Positions 45,233 through 53,728 are shown, numbered from the stretch's first letter. The stretch is 64,000 nt of DNA from Actinomyces sp. B33 (GCF_028437565.1 NZ_JAMRYR010000003.1:248001-312000), one strand, 5' to 3'. Notes: a model not told the origin generated them from the letters alone. Numbers and translations: made by a program.

Positions 45233-46473
45233 GTGGTTCCGCCCACCAGCCGCCCAGGCGCCCCCGACACGGAGCCCCTCGCGGAGGCGACCGCACCCGC
45301 GTCGCCGGACGCTCCTCCGTTCATATGCTCCCCGGCTCCGCGCCGGAGACCTCGGGGATGAGGGCGCGCCGTCTGGCCCACGAGCGCCGGCGCGCCCGCA
45401 AGCGGCGCTTCTGGAAGCGCGTGCGGGCCTTCATCGTCCTCCTCCTCGTCCTCGGGCTCGTCGGCTCGGCGGCGTGGTTCGCGTGGACCCAACTGACCGG
45501 GGACCAGACGCAGAGCGCCCAGAGCAGTGACGACTACCCGGGGCCGGGCGTCGATCCCGTGGACGTGACGATCGAGCAGGGCCAGTCCGGCGCCGATATG
45601 GGGCAGATCCTCGTCGATGCCGGCGTCGTCAAATCCGTCGACGCCTTCATCCGCGCATTCCAGGCGAATAAGGCGGCCTCGTCGATCCGGCCGGGCACCT
45701 ACACCCTCAAGACGCAGATGAGCGCCTCCCAGGCGGTCGCGGCCCTTCTCGACGAGGCGAACCGCTCAGACAACACGGTGACGGTCGTCCCCGGTCAGAC
45801 CGCCGAGCAGGTGGCCGACAGGATCGCGCAGGTCACGGGGATCTCCGCGGCGGACATCGCTGCCGCCATGGCGGACACCGCGTCCCTGGGCCTGCCCGAG
45901 GAGGCGGGCGGCGTCCTCGAGGGGTGGCTGGCCCCCGGCTCGTACGAGGTCGGCTCGGCCGATACGCCGACGAGCCTGCTCTCCCAGATGGTGGCCGGCA
46001 CCGTGGCCGAGCTCGACCGGCTCGGCGTGGCGGCCGCGGACCGCCAGACCGTCCTCATCAAGGCGTCGATCCTCGAGCGCGAGGTCAACATCGACGAGTA
46101 CCTGCCGATGGTCGCCCGCGTCATCGAGAACCGGTTGACCAAGCCCGACGCCGAGACGCGCGGACTGCTCAACATGGACTCCTCGGTCCTCTACGGCGTC
46201 GGCAAGACCGGCGGGGTGCCCACGGTCGACGACACCGAGGACGACAACCCCTACAACTCCTACCTCTACCCGGGGCTGCCGCCGACGCCGATCGCCCAGC
46301 CCTCCGTCGAGGCCATCGAGGCGGTGCTCCACCCGGCGGACGGGGAGTGGCTCTACTACGTGACGATCGACCTCGACACGGGCGAGACCCTCTTCGCGAC
46401 GACGCTGAGCGAGCAGGAGGCGAACGTCCAGAAGTTCCGGGACTACTGCTCGGCGAACCCGGGGAAGTGCTGA
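45229..46473 (+). CDS. mltG: Endolytic murein transglycosylase MltG
   Basis: 414 residues. A basic, Arg-rich cytoplasmic tail (about 1-62) precedes one membrane helix (about 64-86, FIVLLLVLGLVGSAAWFAW). The extracellular part has a LysM-like region and the YceG catalytic domain with IKASILEREVNIDEYLPMVA (catalytic Glu near residue 285), MDSSVLYGVGK and NPYNSYLYPGLPPTPIAQPS. MltG cuts nascent glycan strands and sets their length. GTG start overlaps ruvX by 4 nt. The order alaS-ruvX-mltG-aroE corresponds to Rv2555c-Rv2552c. Confidence 0.95.
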   Translation: MSGSAHQPPRRPRHGAPRGGDRTRVAGRSSVHMLPGSAPETSGMRARRLAHERRRARKRRFWKRVRAFIVLLLVLGLVGSAAWFAWTQLTGDQTQSAQSSDDYPGPGVDPVDVTIEQGQSGADMGQILVDAGVVKSVDAFIRAFQANKAASSIRPGTYTLKTQMSASQAVAALLDEANRSDNTVTVVPGQTAEQVADRIAQVTGISAADIAAAMADTASLGLPEEAGGVLEGWLAPGSYEVGSADTPTSLLSQMVAGTVAELDRLGVAAADRQTVLIKASILEREVNIDEYLPMVARVIENRLTKPDAETRGLLNMDSSVLYGVGKTGGVPTVDDTEDDNPYNSYLYPGLPPTPIAQPSVEAIEAVLHPADGEWLYYVTIDLDTGETLFATTLSEQEANVQKFRDYCSANPGKC

Positions 46474-46477
46474 GACC

Positions 46478-47314
46478 GTGCCCTGGGCAGCGGTGATCGG
46501 CTCGCCGATCGAGCACTCCCTCTCCCCGGTCCTCCACCGCGCCGCGTGGGACTCCCTCGGCCTGGACGGGCGCTGGGAGTACCGGAGGATCCGGGTCGAG
46601 GCCGCCGACGCCGCCGAGCTCCTCGCCGGGCTCGACGACGAATGCCGTGGGCTGTCGGTGACGATGCCGTGCAAGCAGGCGGTGATCCCCGCGCTGACGG
46701 CGCTCGACCCGCTGGCCCGCGCCGTGGGGGCCGTCAACACGGTGATCCCCTCGGCGGGGATCCTCACGGGGTTCAACACCGACGTCCACGGGATCGTCGA
46801 GTCGATCCGAGCGGCCCGCCGGGCCCGGGGTCTCCCCCCGGCCCGCTCGGCCCTCGTCCTCGGCGCCGGGGCGACTGCTTCATCGGCGCTGGCGGCCCTG
46901 GGGACGCTCGGGATCACCCGGTCGACCGTGGCGGCCAGGCGCTTCGCCGGCCACGGCTCGGTCGTCGCCGCCGCCATGAGGCTGGGCGTCGGGATCGACC
47001 AGGTCGCGTGGGCGGATCTGCCGGCGGTCGCGCGGGCCGCCGAGGAGGCCGACGTCGTCGTGTCCACCGTGCCCGCGGGGGTCGCCGACGTCCTCGTCGA
47101 CCGGTGGCGGCCGCGGGAGGATCAGGCGGTCCTCGACGTCGTCTACTCCCCGCGAGACACTCCGATGCGGCGCGCCTGCGAGGAGGCCGGAGCCTGCGTC
47201 GTCGACGGGACGCAGATGCTCGTCCACCAGGCGGCCCTCCAGGTCCGGCTGATGACGGGCGCTGACCCGGACGTCGACGCGATGCAGTCGGCCCTGGCCG
47301 AGGCGCGGGGATGA
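46478..47314 (+). CDS. aroE: Shikimate dehydrogenase AroE
   Basis: 278 residues. IGSPIEHSLSPVLHRAAW (about residues 6-23) binds shikimate, the catalytic Lys is in SVTMPCKQAV (usual form N/S-V-T-x-P-x-K), and TGFNTDVHG carries the second substrate Asp. VLGAGATASSALAAL is the NADP-binding glycine loop, slightly changed from GAGGA. GTG start 4 nt after mltG with no good ribosome site, so coupling to upstream translation is likely. It reduces 3-dehydroshikimate in aromatic amino acid synthesis. Overlaps the peptidase gene by 4 nt. Confidence 0.92.
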   Translation: MPWAAVIGSPIEHSLSPVLHRAAWDSLGLDGRWEYRRIRVEAADAAELLAGLDDECRGLSVTMPCKQAVIPALTALDPLARAVGAVNTVIPSAGILTGFNTDVHGIVESIRAARRARGLPPARSALVLGAGATASSALAALGTLGITRSTVAARRFAGHGSVVAAAMRLGVGIDQVAWADLPAVARAAEEADVVVSTVPAGVADVLVDRWRPREDQAVLDVVYSPRDTPMRRACEEAGACVVDGTQMLVHQAALQVRLMTGADPDVDAMQSALAEARG

Positions 47315-48003
47315 TCCGCGACCTCCTCCCGGCGTCGATCTCCGAGGACGCCCAGCTCATCGCCGGCCTCGTCACCTGGGCGTCGATCCTCCTGTGGATG
47401 TACCTCTCCGGCTGGAGGATCCAGCGCCGCTACTTCATCGAGGCGACCCGCGCCCCGCTGCGCCGCAACGGGATCGTCTGGGCCTGCGCGATCATCGGCG
47501 CCGTGATCGTCGTCGCCGCCCAGGAGCGCCCCGCGGCCCCCGCCGCGGTGTCCGTGTCGATGATCGGAGCGCTCTCGGCGTTCGTCGACGCGCGCACTCA
47601 CCGCCTGCCCAACGGCTACACGTCGGCGATGGCGGTCGGCGTCGCTTTCGGCCTGGCGTGCGGACTCCTCGTCCACCCGGATCCGGTCGGCATGGGCGTC
47701 GGCGCCGCCGCCGGGGCTCTTATCTGGTTCTTCCCGGCCCTCCTGCTCAACCGGATTCGCGGGGGATTGGGGATGGGCGACGTCAAGCTCGCCCCGGTCC
47801 TCGGGACGGTCGTCGGAGCCGTCGGCGTCGACGCGGCCGTCGGGGGCTTCGTCCTCGCCTTCGTCGCGGCGGGCCTGGCCGCGCTGTGGAGGATCATCGT
47901 CGGCTCGGCGGGCACCGACTCGCGCATGCCGATGGGGCCGTGGCTCATCGGCGCCGCGATGAGCGCCCACCTCCTGTGGGGCGTCGTCCCCGACTGGCTC
48001 TGA
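47311..48003 (+). CDS. Prepilin peptidase, A24 family
   Basis: 230 residues with about seven membrane helices. The two catalytic aspartates of type IV prepilin peptidases are in FVDARTHRLPNGYT (about residues 91-104) and GGLGMGDVKLAP (about 150-161, the GxGD motif). The N-terminal cytoplasmic methylase domain with paired CxxC is absent, so it is a short form. It would process prepilin-like signal peptides, but no pilin genes are in the window. The location after aroE matches Rv2551c. Confidence 0.9.
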   Translation: MIRDLLPASISEDAQLIAGLVTWASILLWMYLSGWRIQRRYFIEATRAPLRRNGIVWACAIIGAVIVVAAQERPAAPAAVSVSMIGALSAFVDARTHRLPNGYTSAMAVGVAFGLACGLLVHPDPVGMGVGAAAGALIWFFPALLLNRIRGGLGMGDVKLAPVLGTVVGAVGVDAAVGGFVLAFVAAGLAALWRIIVGSAGTDSRMPMGPWLIGAAMSAHLLWGVVPDWL

Positions 48004-48051
48004 GCCCCGTTCGCACGACGGGAGGACGACGAGTCGGCGCCCCGGGACTGG

Positions 48052-48057
48052 CACAAT
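48052..48057 (+). promoter_or_regulatory. -10-like CACAAT of hisI, likely leaderless
   Basis: CACAAT ends 6 nt before the hisI ATG at 48064, within GGCACAATA-NN-GGCATG, the same string found before the yciO-type gene. No ribosome binding site is seen. Confidence 0.45.
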
Positions 48058-48063
48058 ACCGGC

Positions 48064-48489
48064 ATGAGCCTCGATCCCGCGATCGCCGCGCGTCTGACGC
48101 GCAACCAGGACGGCCTCGTCGCAGCCGTCGTCCAGCAGTACGACACGCGTGAGGTCCTCATGGTCGCGTGGATGGACGACGAGGCGCTCGCCCGGACCCT
48201 GACCGAGGGGCGCGTGACCTTCTGGTCGCGCTCGCGCCGGGAGTACTGGCGCAAGGGGGACACGTCGGGGCACGCCCAGTACGTCAAGTCGGTGGCCGTC
48301 GACTGCGACGGGGACGCCCTCCTCGTCCTCGTCGACCAGGTGGGGGCGGCCTGCCACACCGGGCTGCGGACGTGCTTCGCGGCCGGGGGAGATCTGGGGG
48401 CGGCGGTGGGGGAGCGGCCGCCCGGAGGCGGAGCCGGGCCCCGGGACGCCGATCCTGCCGATTGTGAGCCGTCGCCGACGGGCGTATAG
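48064..48489 (+). CDS. hisI: Phosphoribosyl-AMP cyclohydrolase HisI
   Basis: 141 residues. [19 protein letters not shown], the hallmark [18 protein letters not shown] (about residues 53-70) and the metal site [22 protein letters not shown] (in part; two Asp and Cys about 78-99) with RTCF are all there. It opens the adenine ring of phosphoribosyl-AMP in histidine synthesis. It is monofunctional, without the HisE half. The last 35 residues are a Gly/Pro-rich tail. Other his genes are not in the window; trpC follows after 35 nt. Confidence 0.95.
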   Translation: MSLDPAIAARLTRNQDGLVAAVVQQYDTREVLMVAWMDDEALARTLTEGRVTFWSRSRREYWRKGDTSGHAQYVKSVAVDCDGDALLVLVDQVGAACHTGLRTCFAAGGDLGAAVGERPPGGGAGPRDADPADCEPSPTGV

Positions 48490-48524
48490 CATCGACGAGT
48501 CGCAGGAACGAGGAGGTGGCTGAG

Positions 48525-49370
48525 ATGACGGTGCTCGACGTCATGATCGCGGGGGTCCTCGCCGACCTGGAGGCCCGCCAAGCCGCCGTTCCGATGGACG
48601 AGGTCAAGCGCTCGGCCCTGCGCGCCTCCGACGCCCTCGACGCGTGCGCGGCCCTGCGGTCGCTTCCTGGCGCCGTCAAGATCATCGCCGAGGTCAAGCG
48701 GGCCTCCCCGGTCAACGGGACGCTGGCCCCGATCCGCGACCCGGGGGAGCTGGCCGCCAGGTACGAGGAGGGGGGCGCGGCGATCGTCTCGGTGTTCACG
48801 GAGCCGCGCGCGTTCCTCGGCGCCCTGAGCGACCTCGATGCGGTTCGCGCGAGCGTGGACGTGCCGGTCCTGCGCAAGGACTTCATCCTCACGCCCTATC
48901 AGATCCACGAGTCCCGCGCTCACGGCGCGGACCTGGTCCTGCTGACTGCGGCCGTCCTCGAGCAGCCGGCGCTCGTCTCGCTCCTCGAGAGAGTCCACTC
49001 CCTCGGGATGGAGGCGATCGTCGAGGCCCATTCGCGACTCGAGGCGCTGCGCGCGGTCGATGCGGGGGCGCGGGTCATCGGCGTCAACGCGTGCGACCTG
49101 ACGACGTTGGAGATCGATCGCGACGTCGTCGAGCAGGTCATCGACGTGATCCCCGAGGACGTCATCGCCGTCGCCGAATCCGGGGTGCGAGGGCCCCACG
49201 ACGTGTTCGAGTACGCCAAGTCCGGGGCGGACGCGGTCCTCGTCGGCTCTGCTCTGGTCACGTCGGCGACGCCCCGCCAGTGCGTCGCCGACATGGTGGC
49301 GGCCGGCCAGCACCCGGCGCTCCTGTCCGACCGCAAGGCCCGGGTCCGGGCGGCGCACCGGGTCGGCTGA
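48525..49370 (+). CDS. trpC: Indole-3-glycerol phosphate synthase TrpC
   Basis: 281 residues, TIM barrel. [13 protein letters not shown] (about residues 49-61, catalytic Lys), [13 protein letters not shown] (about 112-124), [13 protein letters not shown] (a variant of the usual GVNNRNL) and IAVAESGV are present. It closes the indole ring in tryptophan synthesis. The ATG at 48525 is preferred to the GTG at 48516 because AGGAGG (48511-48516) lies 8 nt upstream of the ATG but overlaps the GTG. Other trp genes that flank trpC in many actinobacteria are missing here. Confidence 0.94.
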   Translation: MTVLDVMIAGVLADLEARQAAVPMDEVKRSALRASDALDACAALRSLPGAVKIIAEVKRASPVNGTLAPIRDPGELAARYEEGGAAIVSVFTEPRAFLGALSDLDAVRASVDVPVLRKDFILTPYQIHESRAHGADLVLLTAAVLEQPALVSLLERVHSLGMEAIVEAHSRLEALRAVDAGARVIGVNACDLTTLEIDRDVVEQVIDVIPEDVIAVAESGVRGPHDVFEYAKSGADAVLVGSALVTSATPRQCVADMVAAGQHPALLSDRKARVRAAHRVG

Positions 49371-49422
49371 GGGGTATGATCCCGGTGCCCGCCGCCTCAA
49401 CGCCCCTCTGAAGGGAGTCCCC

Positions 49423-50364
49423 GTGCTCGTCGCATCGATCCCCTCGCCCGATCAGGGCGTGTGGTACATCGGACCCGTGCCGCTGCGCGCCTACGGCATT
49501 CTCATCGTCGTGGCGATGATCGTCGCCGTCCGGTGGACGTCCAGGCGCTACGCCCGCAGGGGCGGGGATCCCGATCTCATGTACGACGTCGCCCTGTGGG
49601 CGATCCCCCTGGGCATCGTCGGCGCGCGCCTCTACCATGTGGTGACCTCTCCGGGCGCCTACTTCGGCGAGGGCGGCGACCCGCTGCTCGCCCTGCAGAT
49701 CTGGCGAGGGGGATTGGGGATCTGGGGGGGTGTCGCCCTGGGGGCCGTCGGCGCGTGGATCGCCGTGCGCCGAGCGGGGCAGAGGCTCGGGCCGATCGCC
49801 GATTCCCTGGCGCCGGCGCTCCTCGTCGCCCAGGCCATCGGCCGGTGGGGGAACTGGTTCAATCAGGAGCTCTTCGGCTCGGCGACGACGCTGCCGTGGG
49901 GCCTGGAGATCGACGACGCCCACCTGCCCCCCGGATTCGCCTCCGGGACCCTGTTCCACCCGACGTTCCTCTACGAGTGCTTGTGGAATCTGGCGATGGC
50001 GGCGCTCATCGTCGTCGTCGATCGCCGGTTCCGCCTGCGAACCGGTCAGGTCTTCGCCCTCTACCTCATGGCGTACACGGCGGGGCGGGCGTGGATCGAG
50101 GCTCTGCGCATCGACGAGGCCCAGCTCATCGCGGGCCTGAGGCTCAACGTGTGGACCTCGCTGGCGATCTTCGCCCTGGGGGCCGTCGTCTTCGTCGTCG
50201 CCGGGCGCCTCGGGCGCTCAACCCGGGTCGAGGCGGGCGAGCGCGCCGCGGAGCCGGAGGAGTCGGTTCTCACACGGGGGCCGCGGGCCGATCGTGTTCT
50301 CGCAGATGCGGGAGAACCCCATGGGCTTGATCACGTCGCGGACGACGAGAAGATCAGGGAATAA
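49423..50364 (+). CDS. lgt: Prolipoprotein diacylglyceryl transferase Lgt
   Basis: 313 residues with seven membrane helices by eye. PLRAYGILIVVAMIVA, the Lgt signature GRWGNWFNQELFG (about residues 141-153) and HPTFLYECLWNL (about 177) are intact. It attaches diacylglyceryl to the lipobox cysteine of prolipoproteins, the first step in lipoprotein maturation; a candidate client is the lipoprotein at the end of this window. A TATGAT -10 lies near 49375 and AAGGGAG is the ribosome site for the GTG start. A hydrophilic tail of about 50 residues follows the last helix. Confidence 0.96.
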   Translation: MLVASIPSPDQGVWYIGPVPLRAYGILIVVAMIVAVRWTSRRYARRGGDPDLMYDVALWAIPLGIVGARLYHVVTSPGAYFGEGGDPLLALQIWRGGLGIWGGVALGAVGAWIAVRRAGQRLGPIADSLAPALLVAQAIGRWGNWFNQELFGSATTLPWGLEIDDAHLPPGFASGTLFHPTFLYECLWNLAMAALIVVVDRRFRLRTGQVFALYLMAYTAGRAWIEALRIDEAQLIAGLRLNVWTSLAIFALGAVVFVVAGRLGRSTRVEAGERAAEPEESVLTRGPRADRVLADAGEPHGLDHVADDEKIRE

Positions 50365-50379
50365 GGTCCCGGCTCGCGG

Positions 50380-50385
50380 TAGAAT
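50380..50385 (+). promoter_or_regulatory. -10 hexamer TAGAAT of pyk, likely leaderless
   Basis: TAGAAT ends 7 nt before the pyk ATG at 50393, in the 28-nt gap after lgt. No ribosome binding site is present, so transcription likely starts at the ATG. Confidence 0.55.
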
Positions 50386-50392
50386 CTCAGGC

Positions 50393-51841
50393 ATGCGCCG
50401 AGCAAAGATCGTCTGCACCATCGGACCCGCGACAGCCTCGTCCGAGCAAATCCAAGCCCTTGTCGACGCCGGAATGGACGTTGCGCGGATCAACCGCTCC
50501 CACGGCTCGACCTCGGAGCACGAAGCGGTCATCGACAAAGTGCGTAAGGCCTCGACGACGTCCGGCCGCGCCGTCGCGATCCTCGTCGATCTCCAGGGCC
50601 CGAAGATCCGCCTGGAGACCTTCGCCGAGGGCCCCCAGATGCTCCAGATCGGCGACACGTTCACCATCACCACGCGCGACGTGCCCGGGGACAGCGAAAT
50701 CGTCGGGACGACCTTTAAGGGCCTACCGGGCGACTGCGCCCCGGGGGACCGCCTCCTCATCGACGACGGCAACGTCGCGGTGCGCGTCATCGAGGTCACC
50801 GATACCGATGTCGTCACGCGCGTCGAGGTGCCGGGCGTCGTCTCTGACCACAAGGGCCTCAATCTGCCCGGCGTCGCCGTGTCGGTCCCCGCGCTGTCGG
50901 AGAAGGACAAGGAGGACCTGCGGTGGGCGATCCGCCAGCAGGCCGACTTCATCGCCCTGTCCTTCGTGCGCAACGCCGCCGACATCGAGGACGTGCACGC
51001 GGTCATGGACGAGGAGGGCAAACGGATCCCCGTCATCGCGAAGATCGAGAAGCCCCAGGCGGTCGAGGCGCTGACCGAGATCGTCGACGCCTTCGACGCG
51101 ATCATGGTGGCCCGCGGGGATCTGGGCGTCGAGATGCCGTTGGAGTCGGTGCCGCTCGTTCAGAAGAGGGCGATCGAGTTGGCCAGGCGAGCCGCCAAGC
51201 CGGTGATCGTCGCCACTCAGGTGATGGATTCGATGATTAAGAATCCGCGGCCGACGCGCGCCGAGGCCTCGGACTGCGCGAACGCGATCCTCGACGGGGC
51301 CGATGCGGTGATGCTGTCGGGGGAGACTTCCGTTGGGGCCTTCCCGATCGAGGCGGTTCGGACGATGGCGCGGATCGTCGAGTCGACGGAGGAGAACGGC
51401 GGGGAGCGGATCGCCGCGCTGCCGGGTTTCTTCGTCTCGGATCGCGCCGGCGTGATCTGCGAGGCGGCGGGATCGATCGCCGAGCACATCGACGCCAAGT
51501 ACCTCGTGACCTTCACCCAGTCGGGTCAATCGGCGCGACTGATGTCGCGGCTGCGCCGCCCGATCCCGATGCTCGCTTTCACCCCTCTTGAGGCGACGAG
51601 GCGCAGGCTCGCCCTGACCTGGGGCATCCAGACATACCGGGTCCCCCAGGTGCAGCACACCGACGACATGGTCTGGCAGGTGGATCAGGTCGTCCAGAAC
51701 ACGCGCCTGGCCGAGATCGGCGACGACCTCGTCATCGTCGCCGGCATGCCCCCGGGGACGGCGGGCTCGTCGAATATGCTGCGCATCCACGAGGTCGGGG
51801 ACGAGGTCGACTACTCCATCGGGGGAGCCTCGAACCGCTGA
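50393..51841 (+). CDS. pyk: Pyruvate kinase
   Basis: 482 residues. MRRAKIVCTIGPATAS, RINRSHGST, DLQGPKIRLETF, the catalytic Lys in VIAKIEKPQAVE (about residue 219), MVARGDLGVEMP (about 242) and ATQVMDSMIKNPRPTRAE (a variant of the usual ATQMLESM) are present. The C-terminal allosteric domain follows. It converts phosphoenolpyruvate and ADP to pyruvate and ATP. The ATG at 50393 is chosen because the protein starts there in the family and a -10 box is 7 nt away; the frame extends upstream only as a shadow of lgt. Confidence 0.97.
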   Translation: MRRAKIVCTIGPATASSEQIQALVDAGMDVARINRSHGSTSEHEAVIDKVRKASTTSGRAVAILVDLQGPKIRLETFAEGPQMLQIGDTFTITTRDVPGDSEIVGTTFKGLPGDCAPGDRLLIDDGNVAVRVIEVTDTDVVTRVEVPGVVSDHKGLNLPGVAVSVPALSEKDKEDLRWAIRQQADFIALSFVRNAADIEDVHAVMDEEGKRIPVIAKIEKPQAVEALTEIVDAFDAIMVARGDLGVEMPLESVPLVQKRAIELARRAAKPVIVATQVMDSMIKNPRPTRAEASDCANAILDGADAVMLSGETSVGAFPIEAVRTMARIVESTEENGGERIAALPGFFVSDRAGVICEAAGSIAEHIDAKYLVTFTQSGQSARLMSRLRRPIPMLAFTPLEATRRRLALTWGIQTYRVPQVQHTDDMVWQVDQVVQNTRLAEIGDDLVIVAGMPPGTAGSSNMLRIHEVGDEVDYSIGGASNR

Positions 51842-51860
51842 TCCGGATGACGCGAGCGAT

Positions 51861-51895
51861 GGCGCCGGCCCGTGGGGTCGGCGCCGCTCCTTTTG
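51861..51895 (+). terminator. Intrinsic terminator after pyk
   Basis: GGCGCCGGCCC-GTG-GGGTCGGCGCC forms an 11-bp stem with one G-T pair, followed by GCTCCTTTTG. The T-run makes it a classical intrinsic terminator, 19 nt after the pyk stop. Confidence 0.85.
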
Positions 51896-52074
51896 CGCGG
51901 TCCCGTCGATCGTGGAATAATAGGTCGAATGCGGCGTTGAGACGTCCGTGAGGGAGGCGGTGTCCCGCCGGCCCGACGACCAGCCGCACGCAGACGTGCG
52001 CCACTCGGATTGCCTGTGCTACCCGTGCACATATCCGTGGGCGCGTTGAAGAAGAAGGAATGATGGAGAAACAG

Positions 52075-52290
52075 ATGAATACCACCACTCGGACCGTGTC
52101 GGTCCATGACACCCTGTTCGGCCGTCAGGCGAACAATCTCGATGTCGCCCAGCTCTCCGAGGCCGTCAAGCCCTGGTACGCGGACTGCGCCGACTCGAAG
52201 ATCGCCCAGGCGATCGAGGATCTGCGGGCCCCCGAGCTGCGCGGCGACGCCGCGCGTTTCCTCGGCCTGGAAGTGATCCCGGTCGCCTGA
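52075..52290 (+). CDS. Orphan small protein (71 aa) with long leader
   Basis: 71 residues from the ATG at 52075, which follows GGAGAAACAG; ATGs at 52060 and 52063 are also in frame and would add up to five residues. The sequence starts NTTTRTVSVHDTLFGRQ and includes AVKPWYADCADSKIAQAIEDL. It is acidic, likely helical, with one Cys, no membrane segment and no signal peptide. I do not recognise it. A TAATAG/TAGGTC element near 51919 could be its promoter, leaving a 5' leader of about 150 nt. A long hairpin follows 9 nt after its stop. The gene is bracketed by terminators, so it is a separate unit. Confidence 0.6.
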   Translation: MNTTTRTVSVHDTLFGRQANNLDVAQLSEAVKPWYADCADSKIAQAIEDLRAPELRGDAARFLGLEVIPVA

Positions 52291-52299
52291 GACGAGAAT

Positions 52300-52349
52300 C
52301 CACGCGGCGGGGGCGCAGGATCCTTCGATCCTGCGCCCCCGCCGCGTGG
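52300..52349. terminator. Perfect 23-bp hairpin, probable bidirectional terminator
   Basis: Arms 52300-52322 and 52327-52349 pair with no mismatch around a CTTC loop. It starts 10 nt after the stop of the 71-aa gene and lies 83 nt beyond the 3' end of the tRNA gene on the other strand, so it can end both convergent transcripts. Confidence 0.85.
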
Positions 52350-52432
52350 TGCGTCGCACCGGCGACTCGCGCCGCCGCGTCCGGCGTGGGCCCTCGTCGG
52401 CGCTAGAATCGGCGTGAAGAGCCGACTGGCGG

Positions 52433-52506
52433 TACCCCGAGTGGGATTCGAACCCACAACAAGCCGGGTTTGAGCCGACCGCCTCTGCCAGTTGGGCTAT
52501 CGGGGC
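52433..52506 (-). tRNA. tRNA with CAA anticodon (Leu, UUG codon), short variable loop
   Basis: Reading the minus strand, a complete 74-nt cloverleaf folds: acceptor GCCCCGA/TCGGGGT (first pair G-U), a 3-bp D stem GCC/GGC with GG in the loop, anticodon stem GTCGG/CCGGC with loop CTCAAAC, a 5-nt variable loop TTGTT, T stem GTGGG/CCCAC with loop TTCGAAT, and A as discriminator base. The 3' CCA is not encoded (CCG follows). Anticodon CAA reads the Leu codon UUG, but normal bacterial tRNA-Leu has a long (class II) variable arm and this one does not. A tRNA-Leu gene in this place between pyk and pdtaR is familiar from other actinobacteria. Confidence 0.88.
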
Positions 52507-52572
52507 TAAGCGCCGGGCGCTCACCCACAATAGGATAGGCCCTCATAAGCCACCAAACCGAGGACGGGAAAC

Positions 52573-53166
52573 ATGACTGCAGAAGCAACGACCGAGCCGC
52601 GCCGCGTGCTCGTCGCCGAGGACGAGGGACTGATCCGTCTGGACATCGTCGAGACGCTGACGTCAGCCGGCTTCGAGGTCATCGGGGAGGCCGCCGATGG
52701 CGAGGAGGCCGTCCAGCTGGCCCTCGAGCTCGAGCCCGACCTGTGCGTCATGGACGTCAAGATGCCGAAGATGGATGGGATCACCGCTGCGGAGAAGATC
52801 CTCCAGGAGCTGTCCTGCGCCGTCGTCATGCTCACCGCCTTCAGCCAGACCGAGCTCGTCGAGCGCGCCCGCGACGCCGGCGCGATGGCCTACGTCGTCA
52901 AGCCCTTCAGCCCCGCCGACCTGATCCCCGCCGTCGAGATCGCCTTCTCGCGCCACCAGGAGATCGAGTCCCTCGAAGAGGAGATCGCCGACCTGTCGGA
53001 CCGCTTCGAGACCCGCAAGCTCGTCGACCGCGCCAAGGGCCTGCTGATGAAGAACATGGGGATGACCGAGCCCGAGGCCTTCCGCTGGATCCAGAAGACC
53101 TCGATGGATCGGCGCCTGTCGATGCGCGAGGTCGCCGACGCCGTCATCGACCAGGTCGAGGACTGA
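52573..53166 (+). CDS. pdtaR: ANTAR-domain response regulator, PdtaR-like
   Basis: 197 residues. A receiver domain (about 10-125) has the acidic pair in VAEDEGLIR, the phospho-acceptor Asp in CVMDVKMPKMDG (about residue 58), the switch Thr in MLTAFS and the Lys in YVVKPFSPADL. A coiled-coil linker leads to an ANTAR RNA-binding domain (about 140-195) with RAKGLLMKNMGMTEPEAFRWIQKTS. ANTAR proteins act as antiterminators by binding paired hexanucleotide RNA loops. It is the counterpart of Rv1626. No histidine kinase is next to it. Its promoter is back to back with that of the tRNA gene. Confidence 0.95.
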   Translation: MTAEATTEPRRVLVAEDEGLIRLDIVETLTSAGFEVIGEAADGEEAVQLALELEPDLCVMDVKMPKMDGITAAEKILQELSCAVVMLTAFSQTELVERARDAGAMAYVVKPFSPADLIPAVEIAFSRHQEIESLEEEIADLSDRFETRKLVDRAKGLLMKNMGMTEPEAFRWIQKTSMDRRLSMREVADAVIDQVED

Positions 53167-53188
53167 GTCTCCTCGCCGTCGAGCAGGC

Positions 53189-53225
53189 AGGGCCCCGATC
53201 CGGCGCGACAGCCGATCGGGGCCCT
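53189..53225. terminator. Bidirectional hairpin between pdtaR and thioesterase gene
   Basis: AGGGCCCCGATC pairs perfectly with GATCGGGGCCCT (12 bp), with an inner GGC/GCC pair in the 13-nt loop. It lies between two convergent genes, 22 nt from one stop and 23 nt from the other. Confidence 0.85.
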
Positions 53226-53248
53226 CGCCGTCCGGCGCGGGGCCGGAC

Positions 53249-53722
53249 TTATCCCCGGCGGCGCCGGAGGACCCGGTTGGTGACGCGGCCCGTCGCGATG
53301 AGGCGGCCGTTGTCGTCGACGACCTCGACGAGATGGACCGTCTGACCGCGCCCCAGGCGCACGGCCCTCGCCCGGGCGGTCACCGACCCGGAATCCACCG
53401 ATTCCAGGTGGGATACCGACAGCTCGGTGCCGACGGCGAACCCGTCGTCGGCGCCGTGGACATCCCGCGCGTGGAGCTGAGCGGCGAAGGAGGCCGCGGT
53501 CTCGACGAGGGCTCCGGTCGCCCCGCCGTGGAGGATCCCCGCCGACTGGCGGTTGCCGTCGACGGGCATCGTGATCTCGGTGAGGGAGGCGCTGTGGGCG
53601 ATCACCTCCATGCCCATGCGCTCCATGAGGGAGCCGGGCCAGTGCTTGCCGACGAAGCCGCCGGGGGCCGTCGGATCGTGGAGGGGGGAGCGCCGGGGGG
53701 TCATCGGGTCGTCGTGGCTCAT
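53249..53722 (-). CDS. Hotdog-fold thioesterase, PaaI-like
   Basis: 157 residues. The active-site segment GILHGGATGALVETAAS (about residues 62-78) is the HGG-x-x-x-x-x-x-E/D pattern of the PaaI/4HBT thioesterases, and SVSHLESVDSGSVTARARAV with HLVEVVDDNGRLIATGRV forms the rest of the sheet. It hydrolyses an unidentified acyl-CoA; PaaI-type enzymes act on phenylacetyl-type CoA esters or menaquinone precursors. The ATG at 53722 is chosen (53704 is an alternative) because the longer frame would run into polA. The divergent polA starts only 19 nt away. Confidence 0.85.
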   Translation of the reverse strand: MSHDDPMTPRRSPLHDPTAPGGFVGKHWPGSLMERMGMEVIAHSASLTEITMPVDGNRQSAGILHGGATGALVETAASFAAQLHARDVHGADDGFAVGTELSVSHLESVDSGSVTARARAVRLGRGQTVHLVEVVDDNGRLIATGRVTNRVLRRRRG

Positions 53723-53728
53723 GGGATC

